DNA from: Tricholoma matsutake
Lineage: Eukaryota > Basidiomycota > Agaricomycetes > Agaricales > Tricholomataceae
Direction of reading: 5' to 3'
DNA length: 64,000 nt
Assembly: GCA_026075535.2 (NCBI GenBank)
Contig: AP026544.2
Coordinates: 2,914,001 to 2,978,000, forward strand
Below the pieces are notes generated by a model that saw only the letters and a program-made list of their open reading frames with translations, was not told where the DNA came from and did no database searches. Positions 36,419 to 47,130 of this stretch are shown here, piece after piece (position 1 is the first letter of the stretch; each line of letters starts with the position of its first letter). Made by a program: the position numbers and the translations under genes.

Positions 36419-36747
36419 TCCCCTAATCATGGTTGTTCCACCTGTCATCCACCCTATGAGCAGTGGCTCGTAGGGCTGGGGTGGGTGCTGTTGTCATTCC
36501 CTGCCATCGTCATCATTCCACCCATCATCCACCCCATGAACAGTTGCTCATGAGGCTGGAGGTGGGTGGTGTGTCCTGCATGGTGGGCGTCAGTAGCCAT
36601 TCTTGTCGTTTTGAAGTTGCACCCATTCCCACCCCGCAAGCAGCTGCTCATGGCAGTGGTTCTGAGTGCTCATCGTCATCGTCGTCAGCAGTACTAGATA
36701 ATACCTAAAAAAGTTTGTTAGTAACAAAAACAAAAACAAAAAACTTA

Positions 36748-36785
36748 CCAACAGCCCAAGAGACATCAAACGACGTCTCTTGGGC
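36748..36785 (-). repeat. Hairpin abutting an intron-like donor in E3
   Basis: Arms GCCCAAGAGAC and GTCTCTTGGGC (36754-36785), minus-strand donor GTAAGT at 36748, acceptor TTTTTTAG near 36709. Confidence 0.73.
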
Positions 36786-37119
36786 CTTTTCTTTGTTTGC
36801 TTTGCCTTCCTTTCATTGTTTCCCACTTGTCCCCTCGTCATTCCATCTCCCAGTCCCAGTCATCTCCAGTCGTCTCATTGCATTGTCATTGCATTTGGCC
36901 AAGTCGGCATCGCTGTTGTCTTGCCATTGTCTTGCCATTTTGCAGTTGTACCTGTTCCCACCCTGCAAGCAGTTGCTTGCAGCGGTGGTTCTGGGTCCTA
37001 GGGTGGTGGCTGTGTCTGGTTTTGAGGCTGTAGCATCATTATAACATAGATAAAACCTATGATTAAATAAATGTCAGTTAGTTAAACAAAAGAACAAAGA
37101 TCATGTAAAAAAACACTTA

Positions 37120-37156
37120 CAAGTGAGCCCAAATGACAATGCCGTTGTTTGGGCTC
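37120..37156 (-). repeat. Hairpin abutting an intron-like donor in E3
   Basis: Arms GAGCCCAAA and TTTGGGCTC (37125-37156), minus-strand donor GTAAGTG at 37120, then TTAACTAACTG and an AATCATAG acceptor near 37055. Confidence 0.73.
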
Positions 37157-37287
37157 GTTCCCATTGTTGGTTATTGGGTAGGAGGTAAGGAGGAGGTGGC
37201 GCCATTGCCAGCATTGTTGATGATGTGGCTGTGTAGATTTGTCATCACAGCTGGGGCAGTACATAGAGAGATATAACTACTTACCTG

Positions 37288-37375
37288 TAGTGATGCTTTA
37301 GTCTAACTGTTATATTGCTGATTTAATTGTACTTTATCATGTGACTACAAGGGTTCAATCCCTGTGGTAGCTACA
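37288..37375 (+). repeat. tRNA-like sequence, right end of E3, facing outward
   Basis: A-box-like GCTTTAGTCTAACTG and B box GGTTCAATCCC, the counterpart of 29668-29755. Confidence 0.55.
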
Positions 37376-37643
37376 GATTTTTCAGTCAATTATAGAAGCA
37401 ACTCAGACAGTCCTAGGACTGTACAAGTGCTGGTCCACTTGGACTCCGCTCAGACACTCAGACAGTCCAAGGACTCAGCTCGGACTCAGCTCGGACTGGA
37501 CATTTAATTTGGCAGGACTTTCAGCCAAAGAAGTCTGAGAAAAGTCTGAGCAAAGTCCTCGGACAGTACTTGGACAGTCTGAGTGTCCAAGTGGACTCTG
37601 CTCAGATTGGGGGGGGGGGGGAGTGTAAAGACCTCCAAGTCTC

Positions 37644-38155
37644 TGAGATCCTACAACTGTTTTGGAGGAACTGTGTTATTGATGGCAGCAAAACATTGGG
37701 AGGATCAGATGCAGGGACACTGGTTGGTTGAACAAGGATGATATTATTCTTCATTTTCATGGCCAGCATAATAAACTTGAGTATTTGCTGCAATGACAGC
37801 TCAGAGTGTTTTCAATTCAACACAAGGATCTTTTGCATGTCTAGATTGCACATTGCAGGTGGTTAATGTGGCCATTGACTGTTCTACATGACTATGGCTG
37901 ACATATTGATACTTATTTGGCTGACCAGGACAGATGGAAGAAAAAGAACAAACAGAACAAACAGAACAAACACGGGATTATCCAATACTCACATGTCCTC
38001 CAAGGGGAACTAACTCTCACATGACTTGCCTTATTAGGATGCATTTAACCCATATAAGGCAGGTGTTCCTGTCATTTTTAATTGCCTCATATGTCACAAA
38101 CCACTTGCCAGGTGAGTATAATTCCTTCAGATTTGAATTCCTCAACCCAAAATAC
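37644..38155. other. Unassigned DNA and W repeat flank
   Basis: No gene. From about 37936 the sequence matches inverted W repeat near 33600. It is the left flank of element H. Confidence 0.4.
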
Positions 38156-38387
38156 TGTAATGAAAGCACACTAGTGCCTTGATCACTTAAGAGCAGGAAC
38201 CACATAAATTGGAACTTGATATGGTTAAAAGGGGAGAGGGAAGTAACTAAGACATCATTTGCAAATCAACAGTCAAGCACATGATTGTGTATATTAGTAA
38301 TGGTCCAGAAAGGGATGGTAATGGAAAAGGTAATGCATTGGTGGGGAAGTAGTAAGGTAATAAGATAATCAATGGAATTATCTTACA
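38156..38387 (-). repeat. 3' LTR of element H
   Basis: 232 bp, equal in length to the 5' LTR, with scattered mostly transitional differences. Confidence 0.9.
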
Positions 38388-38454
38388 CTCGCATATATCC
38401 TCTAAAAAAAAGAAACAGGCAGTGCCTTGAGAAATGCATGTTCAGTCTAAGGGT

Positions 38455-40087
38455 GTTCTGCTTCATATAATGTGAGCACCTCTGTCTCCAGGAGTTCTGA
38501 TCGTGGTAGCCAGAGGTCATGTTCTGTGCTGTAACCAGTCCATCTTAGAAGGAATTGGTGTCCCCTACCTCTGGGTCAACAGTCGAGGATTCTATCAATG
38601 AAGTACTCTGCTGTTCCATCTTTAGTGAGCAATGGTTTGGGTGGGGTTTGTGCACGACCTGGGAAGAGTTCATCATCATTCAGTACATGCATTCACAGTT
38701 GCGTGATGTGAAATGTAGAGTAAGCGTTTGAAGGTGGAGGGAGGAGAAGTTTGTATGACAATGATTCCAGGAAGGCTTGTGTGATTTCGTATAGTCTGTC
38801 GAATCTTGGCATGAATTTCGCAATGCATCTATCCTTTGCACGCATGTAGTCTCTCCATCGATGAGCCGTTGCTAGCATGACTTTGTCCTCTACATTAAAT
38901 GTGGGTTCAGGGAGCCATTCCTTGTTTGCAAAATGTGCTTGTTGGATCTTGGCTGCGAGGAGATTGTCTTTTGCGGCGTTCATTTCTTCTTCCATGTTCT
39001 TGATGAAGTTTTGTGCATCCAATTCATCAGTGGTGATAGACCATGATGTTTTGTCAGGTGGTGTTGTGATGAGAGGTGGCAACAGTCATGGTGATTGTCC
39101 TGTCTTCAACACAAAAGGTGATACTCCTGTCAAAGAGTTTGTGGAGTTCATGATGTTGAATCTGACTTTAGGTAGCGCTTTTGCCCACCCCTTTTGGTTC
39201 CTCTCGATGTGGAACCACAAGCACTGCACTATGGTTTTGTTCGAGCGCTCAGACGAGCCATCGGTTTGTGGATGGTAGGCTGTGGGAAGTTTGTGTTCAA
39301 TTCCTGTGAGTTTCACGAGTGCTTTCCAAAACTTTGAAACAAAAAGTTTATTGTGATTGCTGATGATCTCTAAAGGGCACCCATTCTTGCAGTACCACTT
39401 GTCAAAGAAAAGGTAAGCAAAATTCTCTGCTGTCATGTTTGTGCTGCAAGGTGTGATCTGAACATCAGCCCCTAGGTGGTCTGTCATTGTGGCAATTGCA
39501 TTGAGACTGTCATCTTTTGGTAAAGGTCCCATGAAGTCTATTGCCACTGAATCAAAGTGTTTGTCAGGGATAGGTAAGGGGTGAAGGGGACCAGCTGCTT
39601 TGGAAGTGCAAGCTTTGTTTCTCTGGCAATCCGTGCACTTGGGGACATAACCACGCGCTAGATCACTCCTCATGTTTGGCCAATAGAAATCATTTCGGAG
39701 GTTGGCATAAGATTTCTCTGCCCCGAAGTGGCTGAGGTTGTCATGTGCCAACTGGGATAGTTGCTCTCTGAGGTTCTTGTACTTTGGAATAACCAGCCTG
39801 CTACTGATAAAAAGGAGGCCATGTTTAAGTGATATGTTCAGTTTTGCATCCAACATGCCTTGCTTCAGATTGTCCAGTATTCCCAAGCACCATGAGTCTG
39901 CATGATATCCGTTCTTGATACAGGTGATAAGTTTCGGGTCTGAGTTGATGGAGAATATGGCTGAAGCGACCAAAGCTGGCATTTCTTTGTCTACAGAGTC
40001 AGGAAGCCTAGACAAGGCATCGGCGATGGTGTTTCTTTCCCACTTGATATACGTGATGCTATATTCATATTGAGATAGGTACTCCAT
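38455..40087 (-). pseudogene. Element H integrase and chromodomain
   Basis: 39086-40087 (333 codons) holds the RNase H tail (ADALSRLPD), the HHCC domain (LSHFGAEKSYANLRNDFYWP, CTDCQRNK) and the integrase core with AIDFMGPL and HPQTDGSSERSN. The second catalytic position reads IISNHNKLF, where active relatives have IISDRDKLF, so the essential Asp is Asn. 38693-39082 is the integrase C-terminus. About 38455-38640 encodes a chromodomain (AEYFIDRILD, RWTGYSTEHDLWLPRSEL) with a stop inside. Confidence 0.85.
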
Positions 40088-40089
40088 CC

Positions 40090-41544
40090 ATCTTGCTTGT
40101 CATTGAGAAAGGTCCCATTGGAAATCAAAGTTCTGCAAGGTTTTGTGATCCGTGCAGATATGAATGTGTGAACCAAGTAAATCTACTCACCATTTCTTCA
40201 ATGCTCTCATGATCGCCAGCATCTCTTGTTCATGGACAGAATAGTTATATTCTGCATTGTTCATTTGTCGGCTTTCAAATACTATGGGCCGCACAGATTC
40301 CCATGATGGCCCAAAAGAGAGGACAGTGCCTGTTCACCTCTTGCTCGCAATGCAGGTTACAAAAATCTTATTGTCACCAGGATGCTTGTGGTCAATTGTT
40401 GTTAAACAGTCCTGTCTGATTACGAGGCATTTGATGTTGTAAAATGCTGCTTGATGATAACATGTCCATGTTGGGAAAGACGAGTTGCATTCTTTTCAAG
40501 TGAGTGGTGTAAGTACAGCGGTGTATTCAGTGAGTGATGGCAGGAAGGCTGTGATGTACCAGACCAGACCTAGGAATTGTCGTACATGCTTCACCGATTT
40601 AGGTGCAGGCCAGTTGAGAATCTGCAGGACTTTGGATTGGTCTGCTTTGATACCTTGCGCTGAAATGTGGTGGCCCAGGAAATCTATTTCCGTTGAGAAG
40701 AGCATTGATTTCTTTAGTGAGCAGTACAGGTGAGCTTTGCGCAGTGCTTTGGTTACTTGTGCGATGTTCTGTTTATGCTCCTCTAGGGTGTTAGACCAAA
40801 TGATAATGTCATCAAGGTAAACGTGACATATCTTTCCTATTACAAATCTTTGAGTGCAAGGGTGACACATCTCTGATGAGTTGCTGGTGAGTTCCGCATG
40901 CCCATCGGCATGACTACCCATTCCCAGAGACTGAACGGGGTAAGGGTAGCTGTGTATTTGATGTTGTCAGGGTGAACCAGAGTTTGGAAAAAAGAATTTG
41001 TCATGTCTATCTTGCCCCAGATCTTGCCTTTTGCACAGTCTGCTAGAATATCATCAATGCAGGGAAGGGGGTAGTTGTTGGTGATGGTCAGTTGATTCAG
41101 ATGTTGGTAGTCGTTCACCCATCGGGGGGGTACTGTTGGGTCAGCCTTTGGTATGATGAAAGAGGCTGATGCATATGGTGAGGAAGATGGGCAAATTCGA
41201 CCTGCCACTACATGTTGGTTGATGAGCATTTTCCAGCCCGCTTGATATTTCCATGGGCATCCATAGGTGTGTGTGATGGATACAGGTGCACCTGGCAATA
41301 GTTTGATGTGGTGGTACGCATCACGAGGGAGGTCCTTTACATGGGGAATGTCTGAGGGGAAGCGGTCTGCAAAGGAGTCTTTCATCTGTTGATCAAGTTT
41401 TCTAAGCATTGCTTCCCCTGCCAATTGTGCAATCCATGTTTTGATCATTGTGATGATATCTGGCGGGCCGGTAGTGAATGCTGTCATTTCAAAATGTTCT
41501 GGGTTTTCCTCAAAAAGGGCCATTAGCTCCATGTGGATGAGCAC
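40090..41544 (-). pseudogene. Element H reverse transcriptase and RNase H
   Basis: 40840-41544 gives RT fingers/palm (SSSPYASASFIIPKADPT, INQHVVAGRI). 40496-40921 gives the active site ICHVYLDDIIIWS and thumb (FLGHHISAQGIKADQSKV). RNase H follows down to 40090 in broken frames (YSVHEQEMLAIMRALKKW, then a stop). Confidence 0.87.
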
Positions 41545-42477
41545 TCAAGTTTTCTTGGTATCATTCTGCCCTGCTTTTATTTGCTGCGCTTCAAGCTTAC
41601 AATGTTCAGATGGTGAACTTATAGTAGGTTGACAATGTAATTTGGGATCGGGGGGGTTTAGTAAGTCATAACCAGATTCTTTGGCAATAACAGTTTGTAG
41701 TTCAGGGTTGACAACAATTTGATTTTTCATGAGAAAATCTAGGCTGAGTATCACGTCGGTGTGGAGTTTGGGACAGATAATTGTGTTGATAATGCGAGAG
41801 TGCCAAAGAGAGTCTGGAGAGATGATCAATAATCTACAATATTGAGTTAAGACAAGAGGTGTTCTTTTGTTGTTCTTATTTGAGAAAGCTCCAGAAACAG
41901 AAAGTGGTTTGAAGAGTGGTCTTGCAGTGAGGCATAATATATTGGCGAGCTCACTAGAAATCAAGACTGGTGACGATCCATGGTCAATTAGTGTGTTAAC
42001 AGGGGTAGGAGCACAGGTAGCCGGCGCATCAATACAGCACATCCAACAAAGGTGTTGAGGGAGGGCAAAAGGCAAAGGAACGTACTCTTTGACCTCATTT
42101 GCATCCACATAATCCTCCAAATCTCCATTGCTCTCACTATCTTCGAAAACAGCATTGGCTTCAAAAATGGCAGCAACAGTGGTTGTTGAAGCGTGTGATG
42201 CATCCTGTATTTTGTCATATGCTGCCTTTGCCTTGGCCACATTTGCCACCATCACTCGCTTGCAATCATCAAGCGTGGGGTGTGGGTTGGTGCAGTTCCA
42301 TCCAAGATGACCTGCATAAAAAATATGGCACTTGTAACAACCAAGGTGTTGTCTGAGGAGAGTCTTCTCATTGTTGGTGATCGTCGGTGAGCAGTTTGAG
42401 AGGGGTGGTGTAGGTGACATTTGGCATAGGAGTGGGAGTTGTGGTGGTGATGTTAACATTCTGTGCCAAAGAGTCAC
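41545..42477 (-). pseudogene. Element H nucleocapsid knuckle and aspartic protease
   Basis: A 310-codon frame. The N-terminal part has CYKCHIFYAGHLGWNC, a CCHC-type knuckle. Further on, TLIDHGSSPVLISSELA corresponds to a retropepsin active site, with DHG where DSG or DTG is usual, and DVILSLDFLMKN fits the conserved hydrophobic-Gly region. The knuckle binds RNA and the protease cuts the polyprotein. Confidence 0.78.
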
Positions 42478-42479
42478 TA

Positions 42480-43588
42480 CCAGCTTTCACAGTGCAGGTG
42501 ACCCATCCGGTGTGGCTCACCTGCAGATCTTGCTCTAGAAGTTGCAGGCATTCCATCCACTCCTCAAAGTCTGTGATGGCATTGAGCGTGCCCTTTGTTG
42601 CACCGGGAGCAGTCCCATTGTTGGCCTTGTACAGTCGTTTCATTCCATCGGTGAGGTGAGGAATCAAGTGGAGTCAGAAGTGGTCGTCAGGGATGTGGTA
42701 GGGTGATTTAGCTGTGCCAAGTTCGTCGTTTGCGTTCTGGACACTGTTGACCCAAGTTAGCAGATCGGTAGTTCCCTGTGGCAAGATCTGAGCTTGTACC
42801 AGCTCATCTTCCCAAGAACGAGGTAAGAATTTCTTCTTGCTCACGATAAGAAAATCAGGGAACACCAGTGTGAGGAGTCGAGCTTCCTCTGCGTTGATCC
42901 AAGACTGGATTGCGGTGGACTCAAGTTGTAGATGATTTTTTCTACATGTTCATCTGCAGGTACATCCTTTACAGAAAAGTAGCGATAACAAGCAGTGTCG
43001 AACTCGTGGACAACTTTGACTGTTAGATGGCCAGCAGAGAGGAGGGGTGTGGATGAAGGTGAAGCCTGCTTAACTTCAGTGGATGCATACAGGGGGGAAA
43101 CTGTGGATGTCATTCTTGCAGTTGTACTGGGGGTATCAGAGTCAGAGTCTGAGGCAGGGGTGCATTTGCATGATGCTTGCATAACTGGGTTCACAGGGAC
43201 TGGTTTCAGGGCTGGTGATGGGGATAGTGAAGATAAGGGAGACAAGGGTGTGTTTGGAGGTACAATGGCATGCGCTCTGCTCCTGGTGGTGAGCAGTGCA
43301 GTTTGTGAGGGCAGTTGAGACAGATTGGTGGTGCTGGTTAAGTTGTAAAATGGCAGTGAATCTGGGTGTGTTGCTTGTCGAATACAATCATCATATAGGC
43401 ATGGTGAAAATATGCTGGGGGTTGGGGTGGATGTGGATAGTACCGGTCTTCTGAATGTTCTGATGCAACAGTTTCTTCTCACCTAGAAAGGTTAGATAGC
43501 TGTTGGCCACAGTTTCTTCTCGACTAGAAAGGCTAGATAGCAGGTCTGGTTCAGCAGGTTGATCCTTGGTTGTCGTGTTTTGTTCCAT
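42480..43588 (-). pseudogene. Element H gag
   Basis: Pieces in shifted frames: 43391-43588 starting MEQNTTTKDQPAEPDLL, 42841-43482 (213 codons, Ser/Thr/Pro-rich), 42674-42865 (capsid-like, FLIVSKKKFLPRSWEDELV) and the upstream part of 42368-42667. The order and position fit gag, but no single frame is intact. Confidence 0.7.
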
Positions 43589-43683
43589 GCTTCTGCACTA
43601 GATCGGGAGGGGTTTTTGGTTTCTCCAAGTTTCTGACAAGGTGTTTCACAAGATGTCTTGTCAAGTTCAAATTTAAAAAAAAG

Positions 43684-43915
43684 TGTAATGAAAGCACACT
43701 AGTGCCTTGATCACTTAAGAGCAGGAACCATGTAAATTGGAACTTGATATGGATTAAAGGGGAGAGGGAAGTAACTAAGACATAGTTTGCGAATCAACAG
43801 TCAAGCACATGATCATGTATATTAGTAATGGTCTGGAAAGGGAAGGTAATGGAAAAGGTAACACATTGGTGGGGAAGTAGTAAGGTAGTAAGATAATCAA
43901 TGGAATTATCTTACA
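43684..43915 (-). repeat. 5' LTR of element H
   Basis: 232 bp, TGTAATGAAAGC...AATTATCTTACA, followed at the right by the AATAC duplication. Confidence 0.9.
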
Positions 43916-44279
43916 AATACATCAGAAATCAACTTGATATGCTTTTTCAAATCCTGCAACCCCTTTGACTCCAAAGCTGAAAAAGGCACAAAGTTGAAAG
44001 TGGTATAGCTCGGGTCTAATTTTAGGTAATTTTAGCAACATTTGTGGTGGGAAAATCAACCTTCTGACTTTAAAATTTGGCCAAAAAAGTCAAAAAAAGT
44101 CAAAAAGTCAAAAATAATGTGTGATTTCCCTGATGTGGAATGACTTCTATCAACTGGACTAGAATTCATTCTGAAATTGACTAATCCTGCAAGTAAGCTA
44201 GAGTAGAGTTGGACAAGAGAGATGTCATCTTTCCATAAATGGATGCGTATCCAGCATTAAAGAAGCTTTAAACGCAGAA
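43916..44279. other. W repeat flank and unassigned DNA
   Basis: Continuation of the W repeat interrupted by element H. Rich in AAAAGTCAAAA words near 44090. No gene. Confidence 0.4.
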
Positions 44280-44281
44280 TA

Positions 44282-44650
44282 GGGTTGTTCACGGTAGCCA
44301 TTCTTGGGCCATTTTCGGCTCATTTTCATGTATTTGGCAGAGGAACAAACAAAAGGGAACAAAAAATGGAATGGAAAATGACATGAAAAATGGTTACCAT
44401 GAACACCCTGGGAAGGAAATTTTAGAAAAATGGAGCAAAAATGCATTTTTCTCACCAGGCACAGTGCTAAAAGATGAAAAATGATCATTTTTCGTTTCCC
44501 TTTTTACAAAAGCAAGGGTAGGGTTCCATTTTACATTCATTTTACATTCATTCTCAGTTCCATTCTTGAGAAAAATGGAATAAAAATGAAATAGAAAATG
44601 ATTGGAAAATGAGTGAAAAATGAATCAAAAATGCCAACCGTGAACAACCC
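44282..44650. mobile_element. TA-flanked MITE (369 bp)
   Basis: Inverted ends GGGTTGTTCACGG.. and ..CCGTGAACAACCC between TA dinucleotides (44280-44281, 44651-44652), the target preference of Tc1/mariner elements. The arms stay similar for about 45 bp and the interior is built from CATTTTTC-type words. No coding capacity. Confidence 0.75.
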
Positions 44651-45098
44651 TAATATTTCGGAACGACCCGACAAGAGGTTGACAAGAGGTTTATGTTTTT
44701 TAGTGTCCGGTTTATAAGGCCCTGTCATGTAAGCTTTAGCAGGGGCGTGAGATAAAGATAAAACACTCTAGTATTCACGCAACATGAATAACAGTTCAGG
44801 TGGAAAAAGGAATCAGAGTGGTACATTTTGAAGCTAAGCGCTGGTGCACAGCCTGATTGGCCCATAGTCGAAGAGGCTTCAACGTCGAAGAATCAAGATA
44901 TTAGAAAATGAAAGACGGTAGGCGAATGGAAATCATGAGTGCTGTGATAGAAGTGGTGCAATGCTCGGTGAATTTTGACATGACTCAACCACTTCACAAA
45001 AAAGGGGCAGCAGGCGAGAGGGTAAAGGAGCTTCAGTTCTTGAATACAACTCCCAACCATCTTCATTTCTTATATCATTTCACTGAAGCATATCAGCG

Positions 45099-46803
45099 AT
45101 GGGCAGGCGAAAAATAGCAATACAACCTCTCATTGTACGTGTTCCTCGAATCCTCCCACTTCCGTTCCAGTCTGAACCCTCGTTCTTCACCTCCTTTTTC
45201 TGGGTATCCATGTTAATCCATGTCGTTCCTGCTAACGCTTTGTTGTATTCTTAGCACGAGCGCAACCGCTCAGTGACTCTCCAAAAGGTGTGCGCATCTA
45301 TCGTCCCATTCCAAGAGTTAAATTCCGGGACTACGCAAGTCTTGGCTCAGTCACTCACCTGTCTCCTATAGCGCAGGAACGGTCTTTTCAAAAAGGCATA
45401 TGAACTCAGTGTCCTTTGCTCTGTCGATGTCGCTATCCTTATCTTTAGTATGTATCGTGAAAGTTCAAGTTGCAAGAGGCTGTTCTATTTTTATACCCCT
45501 CTTCAATTCCGAGTCTTGGCACCCAATTGATCGTCTTTTTTAGATCGACAGCCAGGTCACAGTGAGAAGGTTCACCAGTACTCTTCATCCGATATCCATG
45601 AGATCTTGAACCGCTACTATGAGGTAACACGTTACATGCATCTTCAGGGGCTGTAATTGATTTTTTTTGTAGCATGCTGGTCCGCTAGAAAAATGTGGGC
45701 CTTCAGACTTCTGTGGTGACCCCGTTGACCACGGTGAGATGGAGGATGTGGAGGATGCCAATGCAGAGGCCGACATCGGTGATTCGGCTCTGAATGACTC
45801 GAGCGTCATCGGGTCTAAGAGAGTCAGGGACGTCGAACTTATCGATCTTGGTGCTTTGCCACCAGGCGATGATCTGACGGGCGCAAAGGTGAGCACAGTT
45901 CAAACCCTATCACTTTACAACCTCCTTTCGCATATCCTTCCTCCTTTTGTTACTTCGTTGGACTGAACAATTGTCATCACTTAGCAGGGGGCCAATGCTG
46001 CACCTCAGGCATATCGGCTGCAAACTCCACCAAACAAGAAGTTCCGTTTGAGCGTCGAAAATTCCATTTCCCAAGATTGGATCGCACCTCACTCAGATCA
46101 TAAACGCAGGTTTTCCCTCTCACCTCGGGAATCACGTATCCCGCATCCGTCTTCGCAAAGTTCCATCTTATCACGTCCAAACAAATATGATGTTGACCCC
46201 GCGGATTGCCCCCCCTATCTGTATACGTTGCCTTCTCCCTCGATGATTCTCCAACACCCCCCTTCATCCCCGCCATCATCACCTTCCATATCCCCGTTTC
46301 CGGCGTCTCATTCGTCCTCATCTACAGACCCGAGCAGCTGTGGCACACCTCCCAAATTCCAAGAACACACAAGTCTACGTTCGCACCCTAGTTTTCGCAG
46401 ACCTGCGCACGATGGTATCGCTCCCCTCGTCTGTTCTCTCCCTACTGGTGATGAAGAAATGATGTTCCTTACATTCATGGAAGCCATCGAACGGGACAAA
46501 ATCAAGGCGTCCAATACACATGCGATGCAGGTCTGGCACCAAGCCTCTTACCCTGGTGCCCCAGACCACTTACCTTTCGATGGACACCCCCCAGAGGCAG
46601 GGGCAGACTGGCTCCAAGTATTATCTCAGAACGCACACCTCGTCAACCTGAAGTCGGGGACTTCTAGCCCTGGGTTTGGGTCCTCGGATGTGACGCATGG
46701 GCCCAGCATGTTTTATAAGCCTGCAAAACTGTTTGATGTCAAGGGGTCGCCTGAGTGCCACCAGCCCTTGCCATTGAGCCTTTTGTTTGAGTCACTCGGG
46801 TAG
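45099..46803 (+). CDS. MADS-box transcription factor (RLM1/MEF2-like)
   Basis: Spliced gene with exons 45099-45134, 45255-45287, 45372-45447, 45544-45623, 45673-45888 and 45985-46803, in frame throughout, about 419 residues. The first four exons encode a full MADS domain: [43 protein letters not shown], then AILIF and the SAM-like extension [20 protein letters not shown]. This matches the fungal MEF2 branch, which binds A/T-rich CArG-like sites and in yeasts acts downstream of the cell-wall-integrity MAP kinase. The rest is acidic (about residues 90-125), then Ser/Pro-rich with many SP/TP sites, as expected of a MAPK-regulated activator; that role is inferred. The last acceptor is TAGCAG, so an alternative 3-nt shift is possible. 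AATAAA lies at 46889-46894. Confidence 0.92.
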
Positions 46804-46888
46804 CTGAGATCGAGTAGATATGGAGATGTGGTTTGATAGTGGTCTAGGGGTTTGGGTGTACACTTCGTAGTAATGGGATGTGCATGTC

Positions 46889-46894
46889 AATAAA
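46889..46894 (+). terminator. Probable polyadenylation signal of the MADS-box gene
   Basis: AATAAA 86 nt after the stop codon. Confidence 0.45.
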
Positions 46895-47012
46895 GGAAAG
46901 GCTCTTCACCAAATGTTTATTTGCATTCGATCCTACTCTGACCTCGGACAAAGGACACCATAGACATCATAGTTATTCAGTAGTTGTTTGGTAGCAATTT
47001 CGTAGCAAACCT

Positions 47013-47057
47013 GTAGATATGGTAGATATTGTAGATGCAGTAGATATTGTAGACATT
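47013..47057. repeat. 9-bp tandem repeat, five units
   Basis: GTAGATATG, GTAGATATT, GTAGATGCA, GTAGATATT and GTAGACATT in direct succession. Confidence 0.85.
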
Positions 47058-47130
47058 TGGTAGAACTCCAGGAGGGTACTGCAAGCAAAATTTTAGTGAA
47101 ACTCAAATTCTCTGAAGTCCCAATCAATAG

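Larger units (their letters stand above)
35518..37635. mobile_element. hAT-like non-autonomous element E3 (2.1 kb), inverted copy of E2
   Basis: Ends CAGTACTTTACACTCC and GGAGTGTAAAGACCTC with C10 and G14 runs inside. Flanked by the 8-bp duplication CAAGTCTC (35510-35517, 37636-37643). Content parallels E2 in reverse order: outward tRNA-like sequences, three hairpin-donor modules on the minus strand (donors 36384, 36748, 37120) and many GAGCA..TGCTC palindromes. No transposase. Confidence 0.88.
38156..43915 (-). mobile_element. Ty3/gypsy chromovirus H with both LTRs (5.76 kb)
   Basis: LTRs of 232 bp (38156-38387 and 43684-43915), each TGTAA...TTACA, flanked by a perfect 5-bp duplication AATAC (38151-38155, 43916-43920). 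The empty site is visible in the W repeat at 33374-33378. Coding order on the minus strand: gag, CCHC knuckle, protease, RT, RNase H, integrase, chromodomain. Frameshifts, stops and a lost integrase Asp make it inactive. Confidence 0.92.

Noticed and set aside
26931..37375. tRNA-like sequences as functional tRNA genes
   Set aside because: A and B boxes are present, but no 7-bp acceptor stem pairs and the anticodon arms are not convincing; they recur only inside E1-E3.
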